Assembly (NCBI RefSeq): GCF_028453695.1
Contig: NC_135778.1
Location: 5,962,166 to 6,026,165, forward strand
DNA from: Augochlora pura
Taxonomy: Eukaryota; Arthropoda; Insecta; Hymenoptera; Halictidae
Direction of reading: 5' to 3'
Length of the DNA: 64,000 bases
The position numbers and the translations under genes were made by a program. Positions 25,109 through 36,100 of the stretch are shown piece by piece. The notes under the pieces are model-generated. The model was not told where the DNA came from. It searched no databases and was given only the letters and a program-made list of their open reading frames with translations. Numbering within the stretch: position 1 is the first letter of the stretch; each line of letters opens with the position of its first letter.

Positions 25109-28100
25109 CTGCAACACGCAATTTTATTAGAACCTGAAAAATATACAAACTCCTTGGTTTCTCAACTTTGCACTTACTTGTACAGTCCTTCGTACTCCAG
25201 TCGCATCAAAGCCTTCCTTCTGACGTCCTCGTAAAGTTCCTTGATGCTTGCCAATTCTTCGGTCAGAGTAGGATGTTCCATGGGAATCTTGCAGATCGGG
25301 CAAAGAGAAAACCCGAATGTGATCCTAGGGCCCACCCATCGCTTCATAAGCACATGCTTACAGCAATGTAAATGGAACACGTGGCCACATTGCAATTGAA
25401 TCGCTGGCGCGGCTGATAAAGCTTCCGTGAAGCAAATCATGCACATGTCGTCGGCGTCTTGTTTCAAATCGTTATCCGACAGACACCTGTGCAGACAGGG
25501 CAAACATGTCTTCTCGTTGCGAACGCCACCGCAAATGTGTCCGCAAGAGTGAACCTTGCTGCACGCGTTCTTGGCATGCTCTTGGCAATCATTGTCCGTA
25601 CAGATATTCCCTATCGCTAGTAGACCCGTGTTTCCAGTAATCCCGCAGAATCTGCACATACCCGACGTAGTACCAACCGGTTTTCTAGGGGTACCATCGC
25701 GGAATTCCACCAGAGCTTTTAACGTTCTGCTGTCAGCTAGAGCCAGGACCCAAAATAGTTTTGTTCGGCCGCAACCTTCGTGAAGATCAACGCGTATCGC
25801 TTCCTCCTCCTCTTTGCACACCTGTCTAATATGCATGCGAGCTTTCCTATGGAGATGCAGAATTCTGTCGCACTCCCCGCAGAGATTCCCACAATCGTTG
25901 CATTGAATGATTGCAGTTGTTTCGCCATCGTCATGATTGTTGCACGTTGGCTGCAGAAAATTTGACCGTCAGCTATGTTCCTTCAATAATAGGCTTTAAT
26001 AAAGAATAGAATCTTACTCGTGGTGGCGGTGGTTGTCCCTCTGAACCAGTCCATTGACCCGATGACAGTCTCTCGACGTGATCAGAGTCCAAAACACACA
26101 AAGATGAGAGGGCAAGCCACAATGTTGGTGTTCGAAGACATTCCGCAGGATCTCGACTCGTCTCGTCTAATCTGGTAAGATTTAAAATGTTTTCTGCGAT
26201 GGCTGCCTTCGTCACGGATGCCCATTCTTCCGACAGTTTGCCCTGAGATCAGTTTCAAATGTGAGTGGTCTGTTACGAATACAGTTAAAACGTATACTAA
26301 CCGATGCCATATCCTTCAGCAGTTGAATGATCACTTCGGCCAGTTTCCGAGTCATGGTCCCTCTCAACCACCATCTTGCTCCAACGTAACGTTTTGGGTG
26401 TATGCTAGTAGCCAGTGAAACAGTCTGCAAAGCCTTTCCGTTGTTCTCCTTGCCCTTTACCTTGACTTGGACGGTCAAAGACTTGGCAATGCAACTTAGG
26501 AAAACATCCAATATTCCCGGGGCATTCTCATCGAAATCAGCGTTGTGGGTGAAGCTATTGTTCGCAACAGAGACGATGCTGAAGTCCGTGGGTGGCAATC
26601 GACCAACGCTGGTTACATTGGCTAGCACCTCCGGCTTAATTTCTGGTAAAATACGTTTTAGTAGAGCCGTCACCTGAAGAAACAGAAATAATTTTGATCA
26701 GTGTCACTGCTAAAATAAAAAGCATACATCACGGAAGGATCAGAAACTTACCTGACGCTGTACTCTGGCTGATCCGGTGTGCAACAAACTCAACAAGTCG
26801 GTCAATAACCCGTATTGATGCGATAGATAATACTGCCCAACGGCACTTCCGCTCAAGGCTAGCACCATAGACAACATCTCGAAGCAATATGTATCGGCTG
26901 CCTTCGATTGATCGCTGTTGTCGCTCAATAAACTATTAGTTGGCGTTGGCGAATACAGCACTGTCTCCCATTCTTCTTTCAATCGAATCGTCTCTTTGCG
27001 AATAGCTTCGACGATATGCGTGCAGACCTGCTTTTGCAGATGCGTTAGATTGTTCCTGCTGAACAGAATTCCAACCATGTGCTCCCGAAGGTCGTTGCTG
27101 TCCTCCGCATCTTCGTTGGTACCCTCTGCAGATTCTAATTGCTGTTGCTGTTGATCGCCTTGTATGAGCTTGCCAAATACCTGGAAAAAAAAGAATTGTT
27201 AGAAACTCTGAGACACGGTAATAATAAATTTTGTACACAGTTTACCTGAGAAGTAATCAGTCGAAAAACTTTCAACGTTTCCGCTTCGCAATTCCTCTGT
27301 TGAATCCTTTGTGCACTCAACTGTTTACCAACTTTCATCGTTTCTCCTTCAATTTCACCGAGAATTCGAATTTGGCGGACTCGCAAGGAATTGTCTGCGC
27401 CTTTTAGTTCGAGACCAATCGCAACGTGCCGTGGATCTGCAAGAAAAATAGCATCTGCATTTATAAAAGAGTAGATGCGATTGAAAATAGTCGAAAGATT
27501 AAATAAAAGATTCAATAAAAAAAAAGAGACATTTTTATTAAATTCCTTAAAATCCTTAATCCGCGATCTAGTTATCAAGTAAATTTGTTTATTCACTTTT
27601 ACCGGTAACTGGACAATTGATCCAACCAGCTGAACGACTCTCGATCTCCACGGTCCTCAGCTTCACCATTTCGTCGACGTTATTTCCAGATTGAAATGTT
27701 ACACTGGATACCTTGTGCTGCAATATATTGATACTGTAAGTAACAAATTCTTTCGCAAAATCAGAATATGTTTTATGATGGAGCCTACCGTTAAGTCACG
27801 ACAGTTATCGATGTGAATGTAGATCATGCGAGGAAGAGAATGGGTATTGCAGCTGATAATAATGGTCTTCGTTTTATTGCGATCCTCGTCGCCGGACTCC
27901 CAGAAAGTTTCCGTTGAATTGTCAGTCAAGTTCCCGATCATAGCCTGCCTGCTAGACGCTTTGATTTTAATGCCAGGCGTTAAATCTTTCAGAACCTCCA
28001 CAGAACTGGTTATCTGCTGGGAGTGAATCGATTGATGACTCTCGTGCATGCTCATCGTAACGTCCTCGTCCTCTTCGTATCTCGAGAGAATTTTACTAAT

Positions 28101-31100
28101 ATTACTGAACACGTGACTTCTGTGAAGAAACATATGATCCGCGGGAGTAAACTTGATTCCCCAGCATCGGATAGCTGCTTGTTGAAGAGGCGAGCCTAAC
28201 ACGAAAATGTATACAATTCGATTAGATTTTCTAATTAAGATATAATTATGATCGGACATCGATCTAGCAACTAAATACTTACCGAGAGGTGGCAGAAGCA
28301 TTAGGTCTGCAATCGTTTGTAATAAAGTGTGAAAAACTGTTGGCAACGGATTAACAGACTCGCCAGCTATCACCAAATCGCTTAAAGGATGCTCGCATAC
28401 GTCGATCATATCCTTGAAAATTAAACATACCTTAGTGACATTTAATATAAATCAAGAATTTTACTTTATCTATCAACTATCACGGTGGTAACTTTTATTG
28501 ACCCGTCATTGATCTCGTCGATCCGTGCGCATCGAATGTTAGTATTCAGCTATTGTCCCGATGTCATCGAGCAGCGCTCGTAATATCATATGTACATGAA
28601 CTCTGTTCTACTCACGTGTTCGTCCTTTTTCTCGGTACGATTTTTCTCTTCCGTCGCGTCGACGGGCTCGGGTGACACTACCGGTGTCAGAGAAGCGGAA
28701 AACCACCATAGCAAATCATGCAAGCATAACGGTTGTGTAACACTTCTTAGTAACCAATTCAACGCTTGCATTGCGTACACTCGACAAGAAGCACGACGCA
28801 ACGCCTGCTTCATGGCGAGCTGTAAATGTTGCAGATTGTGTTGCTGAAGAACGAAAAGCATCACGGGTCGCATCAGAATTTCTATTCTATCGTTATTCGC
28901 AGCTTCCGTTTGGCTGGTGGACACAATCGCCGATTGGTCCATCGACGGTACCAATTTTTGTAGAGCGGCGGACGGATAGCACAGCAAAGACAAACCGCCA
29001 TCTGAACAAAAAGAAGTCTCTATGTTACCGCGTCTACGAAACCAGCGAATCTATTTCGTACGTACTGTTATTCATTTCGCTGCTACTGTTGTTCCTCTTC
29101 CGCATGATAACGACCCTGCCATCGTTGGTGTTTCTGGCCCAGGAAGCCCCAGTGGACATAGATACGGATCGATGAAACATACCCCGACCTTTGCCGCTCT
29201 CGCTATCGCTGTCACTCATCGGATACTCGGACAGTGGCTGCGTACAAGGCAAGCGTTATCAATTGAAATTACACAAGCGACACTAATCTCTTACCCTTCC
29301 GTTCGTGCTGTTGAACATAGCGCTGCTCCCGTCGTAAACATTCTGATGGCCGTTCTGCCGCCTCAATGCTTCCTCGTAGTACCTTTCATCGTGGCTCTGA
29401 GAGTGATGGACACCGAGGGCTTGCAGACATTGGAAAGGGCCTGTCGGCGGAAATGGTCCTGCTGTGTCCGGAGGACTGTAGTTCTCGGCGACGGACGACA
29501 ACGTTTGCGACGGTCGCCTTTGTTGTTTCGGTATGCTCAGCCCAGAGGCACTGGCCAGTTCTAGCAGGAATATAGCATTGTTCTTCATAACAATATGCGT
29601 CTCGTTGCCGTTGGGACTAGATATAGGCGACAGGATTTTCCCGGAGCCGTTCTTCCGCTTCGTGATCCCCGTCAAGTACTTCTTGGTCAGCTTCAGCTTC
29701 CGTGCTCTCAGGTACTTATCGCGACACGTATCGCAAACTAGGTACCAAGAGCTTCCGCCCACCCCACCGTCGCCGCAGTTCCCTGCCCAGCCGATGCAAT
29801 AAGTCCCCCCGCTGTTGTATCCCTTTCCTCCCGAGTGCCATCCGCAACCAGGATGCATCATTTTCATGTGATAAGTCACCGGGTGCGGAAACATCAAGCC
29901 GCACAGCTCGCAGATGGTCTCTCTCTCGATCCCGGCTAGCACCTCGGATCCGATTCCTCTGCCGACCGGTTTCCATTCTTTCTTCTTCCGGTTCCCTTTC
30001 TTCTCCCGCTCCTTCTGCTTCTCCTCCCGAGGTCGTTTCTCCGGGACCGGTCGTTTGCTCAACTTCACCGTCTGCACTTGCGATATCGGGCTCGGTAGGA
30101 CCGACTGCTGCTCTATAGCCTGTAGACAATTGCTGCTGAGCTCCTCCCATAGGAACACCAAGCTCTTCAAGGCCGGCGGCAGCACCGCCACAGTTTGGAA
30201 CTCGGGAACTGCGCCGAGCTTGCCGTTCGTCTGACCCTCGTCCTTGGCCGTGGCCTCCTGTTTCTTTCGACTTCTGTTCGCGTTGGCGTTCGCCGCCGAC
30301 CGCGTCAGAGTCTCCAACGTGCTCGGCTGGATGTGCAAGTAGTTGCCGGCGTTGGTCACCTCGACGGAATGCCTCTGCCTGGCTTTCTGCTCCTGCTCCT
30401 CCTTGTCGTTCGATTGCAACACCGCCTGCCTGGTCACGACGAGGGCTCCTTGCTTCGGTAAACTAGGGTGGAACTTCAGGAAACTGGCGCAAGCCATCGC
30501 GTCGTGGACGATCCCCTCGTGCCAGAGAAACGCCGCGAACACGGCGCGAAGACACTCCGCTACGGATGGACTGATGGCCTCCTTCACTTTCTCCTTGCTC
30601 AAGTTCAGCGTCCGACTCGGGTTCGGACTTTGTTGAGAACTTGCCGGAGACATCGCTCTTTTCGCTCTAGTCTTCACCATTTTTGTGTGATCCCTTCGAC
30701 TCAGCTTAGGCGAGTGACGCTCCTCCTTCGGGCCGGTAGAGCCGATGCTGAAGTGAAACGAGATGTTCGTCTGCGTCTGCGCCTGCGACATTTTTCGCGG
30801 GCTTCTCTGCGAATCCTTCGGATAGAACGTTACGTTAATGCATGTTTTATTTTATTTTGACCGAGTTGCCCGAGAAGTTTGTTTCATTTCGTGGCTAGGA
30901 GTTGACCCCTTGCGCTGTTACGTCTCTCAGAGCTACGTTGATTACGACTAATTCGTCCTTAATTATTTCTTTGATGCCATGAGATGATTCTAGTGTTCCG
31001 ATTGTTCTCGTTTACATGATTCAAATTTTCTTTCGATTTAATAGGAATGATTGACAGCCATATTTATCGAATCGTGCACGAAACTTTCGTCACGAGTCTG

Positions 31101-33141
31101 CCTCGTTATTATAGCGCAAAGGGGTAACGAAAACCAAACGAATGATTTTGCCAAGGTTCGAGCACCTTGTACGGCAATCTAACAAAATTCTTCGACAATT
31201 TCGAATTAGTATGTGTCAGCGAACGAGTATAACATTCACTTACCGCGCCATCCTTTTTCGGGGTATCGGGTGGGCTAGCTATGCTACCCTCTGATCTTAT
31301 TTGTAAAGAACTACAGCTCGGGCTCGGGGATAGGTCGCGGGTGTTGGCAGTTGTGCTGACAGCACTGGGAGATTGCGAAGGATCCCTCGTTATACTACTG
31401 ACCAAGGCACTTGTGTCGCTCTGTGTCGAACCCCGTCGCTGTGACGTGGCTGTGCTGTCCGCCATGCCACCAGAAACTTGAAATAGAGATAGGCAGGAAA
31501 AGGGTTTAGAAAGAATGATCGCTTGGCGCTTACGAAATAGAAATCTTATCTATCTCCGCTTTTTAGAGCAAGGATATGGTTATCTCACCTTGCTTTTTAA
31601 AGACAATGGACACCGACAGATGAACAGTACCCCTGACAAAAACCATTCGATAGAATATACTTGTTCAGAAATTCAAACTTTTGTCGTATCTCGTGAGGAA
31701 GATAAAACAATTATCTAATATTTTAAGCAAAATTTGGACCGTTCTTAATTTGAACAATCAATTGGCATTCGTTTTGCATGTGAATTGACTTTTGGAAAAT
31801 TTCTATAATAGAGTTTGTTGTTAGAGAATACAGCGATAGAAATAAAGTGTGTTTCATCTAACTAACAAAATCGCACAATGAGAATTTCGTAAATATATAA
31901 TATCTGACGAATTTCATTCGCCAAAGAGTAAACTTGACACGCAAACCTTGTATGAATAGATAGTTAATATTCCTTTCATTGGCAACGATTTTGGTGGAAC
32001 ACTTTTCGTCAGGGATACTAGTACATCTCGTGTAATGTTCTTTCGCATAACTTCATCAACACCATGGATATTTATACAGATATTTATACAGGAACTGGAA
32101 ACAATGAAAAATTGACTTACTTTATCGAGTATAATTATAAACTAAAAATTAAACGTTTTACGTATGCCATAAACGTATAAAATCCACAGTCCTTGCAATG
32201 AATTCGTGCAGACCCGTGCGTATCGTGAATGAGACAACGACGAATGAATGAGATTGTGAGAGAGCTTTGATGATCGGCCGTGAAACGAAACATTTAGAGT
32301 TAACGGTGTTAGATTGTGATTAAGAACGTGAATCGGTACGATGCAGTGACAAGTAAAATTATGTTAGTGTTGAGTCAGAGAGTAGAAATGTATGTTGTTG
32401 TTCTTACCTAATGGGGAGAGGCCGACACTTCGGGGGGAGCCGCAGAGCACAGGGCTGCTACTGATACTATCTCCCCCTCCTATCAAACTTCTCCCACCTG
32501 ACAATTTTCGATCATTTGTAGAATTTTACACATGTGAGACACGTTATAGTTTACAAATACGCTAATCTATTACTGTGTACGAGTATATCGAATACAGATT
32601 CGTATGCATTATTTAAATCTCTAATTGGACAAGGGTTGTCGACATATGTGTGTGTGTTTTTGTGCGTGTGTCGTGTGTTTCGGTGTATTGTGCGTGCACA
32701 AAACGAAATATCTCATCTTCAAGTTTTTCAATCATATTTGCATGCAGTTGGGTCTTCGAGGAGTAAATACACTACGGTGCCATTACATTCTTGAAGGAAA
32801 CGCAACAAGTGTGGGGTGTCGTGAATTAATTACGAAACTCCGAACAACACAAACGCTATAACACTATTTCTCGACTGTACAAAACTGAGGATTATGTTGA
32901 GTAGGAAAGGGTCGAGTACCTGGTGCATGAGCAGCAGGAGGGAAGAGGCAATTACCAGAACCAACTGGCTGCCGACTGGTCCCAGCTAAGAGCAACATTA
33001 CTATATTGTTATAACTAATTCCATAAGGTTTGTTTTTAACATATTTATACAACCTACGATCATTCGTTTATTTACTATATATATAATATAAAGAGAGAGA
33101 AAGAGAGAGACAGAGAGAGAGACAGAAAGAGAGAGAGAGTC

Positions 33142-33178
<37 letters not shown>

Positions 33179-36100
33179 TAAGTGGCTTATGGTAAATCGC
33201 AATCGGAGTTTTAATCTAAGATAATTCATTCCACGAATCGGGAGAACCGTCCGTGGAACGGTATACGGTCTTACAAGCGTCAGTAACGGGTCTCGCAGCT
33301 TCTGAAATGATTCCCTCCTCAGACCAGTTACGGTGCCGAAAGTGTGAAGTAAGACACACACATGAATGTCATGAGATTAAAACAATGAGGCCACAGAAGA
33401 AACAATATACAAATGTATAAGAAAGAGTCGCGAGCGCTCGTAGCTTCGAATTTTCGTAGATTTGAAATGTTCTCCGCTGAGTTGCGTATACGTACCGGGT
33501 ATCTGAATTGGGCTAGAGGACGGGCTGTGAAATCGTGGTGACCCACCTTGGGGATTCTTCGGCGACGAGCTCCTCGACAATCGTCTCGGTGTCTCCGGCG
33601 GCGTGGGACCGTTGCCATTCGCGCGGCTCTCCCCGATCGCCTTCACCAGCTCCTTCACGGACACGCCGACGAACTCGGAAAAATCCCTGCAAATGCCAAA
33701 ACTATATGACGAAACTAATCTAACTGCACGGATCTCGACGGTTCATTCTTTTTATTCACCTGCCGGGAGAACTTCTCTTTTCACCGTGACACTTGTCGTC
33801 GCCTCTCAACCACTTCTGGAGAACGCTGAACTTCCCCCCGCCGCCACCACCGCCGCCGCCGCCACCTCCTCCACCTCCGCCTCCTCCTCCTCCTCCACAT
33901 CCGCCGCCACCCTCTCTCTCCCTCTCCTTCACCACCCTCTCTTTCGAATGCGGCTTTGAGAATTTCGGCGAGGCGTCGGCCTTCTCCATAGTCGGCTTGT
34001 CGCTTCCTAGAATGTAATCGCGGCTGCCGTTAGACGAGAGCACGGGTTACGCGTGGACGAGGAGAACTCGATCTCATCGAATTGTACCTGGTGAACCATG
34101 TTGATTGTATGAACCAAAAATAAAGAGATTCGTGTTGCTACCTTCGCCAGACTCCGCTGTGCTCGCCGCGTAATTCTGCGTGGTGAAATTGAAGCCCTCG
34201 TGACTCACGGAAGGCACGGAGAAATCGAAACCTTTATGACTAGGTGAAACGGACGGATCGGCCATGATCGGTTTCTTTTCCGCTGCGTCGTTCTCGAGAT
34301 CCTGCTCGATCTTCATGTAGGTCACGCCCTGTTTGCTGATCGCGAGCGACCAGGCCTCGCTCTCCGCTATTCGACCACGGTCGAAGCAGTACTTGGCCAT
34401 TGACTCGTCGTCGATGCGCACCCAGGTGCCGTCGCTGTTCATGAACTGGAATAGAGACAGAGAGATCAACCATATGCAGCGTTCCGCGTTCCGTAGACTG
34501 GAATCTTTTATTTCCGTGGCATTCAGAAATCAATTCCTTCACGAAGAAAATCTTTTTTACGGAATCCTACAGTTTAACTCTTTGCCAATACTTCTGTGAC
34601 ATCATACATTGTGATAGAATTCGCAATATTTTCGAAGTTAAGAAATATAGAATTTATATTTATAGCGAATAGTCGTTTAACTCGTTTGTAATGTGAAATT
34701 AACGATAAAAAGAATTAATATTTAGTTCGTTGAATTTACTACAAAAAGAATAAATTTCAAAACTTAGTTAAAAATGAATATCGTCTATATGTAACCAACG
34801 CAATATTCGCCTGTTAAGGAACGGTATAATGAAAACGATTATTATACAAATCTCATTGCGATTTTTTAATTTAAGTCAAGCGTTGCAGTCTATCTTAGAC
34901 AAAAACTGCATCCACGAGGAAACTGAACTAAATCAATTTTTGTCAATTAAATTATACTGAGAACCTACTCAAACTTTTAAACTGAAAATATCGACATTCT
35001 TCACCAAAGAAAAGAAATTCTTTAAAGTGCAGGACAAATCTTCGACGCAGTTACGAGGTGCATGTAAGTGTTAAAGCGTATGTTATAAAGATTTACATAT
35101 TCTTGAATGGTGACGGTGTTGCCAGGCGCCATTATTCCCACCGGTGCAGCCTTTAAATTCGGTCTGCTCCTGATATTGTGGCCGGAAGCGCCGCACCTCA
35201 CGACCACCATGGTCTTCGCTGAGTCAAAGGTAACCGTCTTCCTTTTGCTGAAAGATGAAATTGTGCGTTGAAACGCCGCGGAAAGCTACCGTCGAAGAGC
35301 TTTAGTCTTTCTCACGTACTCGTCGACCACTTCGGGCCTCTTGCGCTGAACAGTGTCTTTGATGACTTGATCTAAAATCGATTTCGGTTCCTCGACTGGG
35401 AGAAGCAAGGTCTTGCCCAAGTGTTGATTGTACTGTAGACACCAGGCTTCCAGGTGACTGCTACTACAGTATTGCTTGATCGTATCCGCGTTCAGTCTCA
35501 ACCAGACACCGTCGTCGTTATGGATCTACGGATACGGAACAGTTCTTTGGTTTCGTCTGAACTTCGAGTGGTCGAATATACGGTTGGCGTATAAATTCGT
35601 AGAGTTCTTGTTCCTAGTTTGTAACGACTCGTATATTAATTAGCCAAGCGAGCAAGTTGTTTGCAAGATCACTTTTTGGAATACTTTGATTTTTCATAAT
35701 TATTTAGGCTTGGAAATGACATATCCAAGAGGTAAAAATCAGGATTTTCGATATCTGCTGTTCTTCGCTATTCATCGAAAAATTCGCGTTTTCCAAAAAA
35801 TCATAAAAGATAAAATTATTCCAATAAAGTGAATGTAACAGTTTCGTAGTGCTTTCACAAATCGTTATGAAACAAAAAATCTCTCGGAATTTATTCGCCA
35901 ACTTAATACTTGGTACAAATATAATGTCACCTCGTCTATGAAAGCTATAGTATCGTTCACTGAGATCAAACCGATTTGCTCGCTTTGCAAAGAGGGATGG
36001 GCCCTGATCCTGAGACCTGCGCTGATCTTTGCTACAAATTTTCTGAGTCTGCTTGGCTGGTGCTGAGGTCTCTTCACGACGTTCTGAGTTGGCGGCTGCA

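Noticed and set aside
29366..30860. Several plus-strand open frames of 90-180 codons
   Set aside because: They are antisense to confirmed highwire exons; GC-rich codons remove stops on the other strand. The minus-strand frame carries the family motifs.
33793..34017. Plus-strand open frame with a long polyproline run
   Set aside because: It is the antisense of the highwire polyglycine tract.
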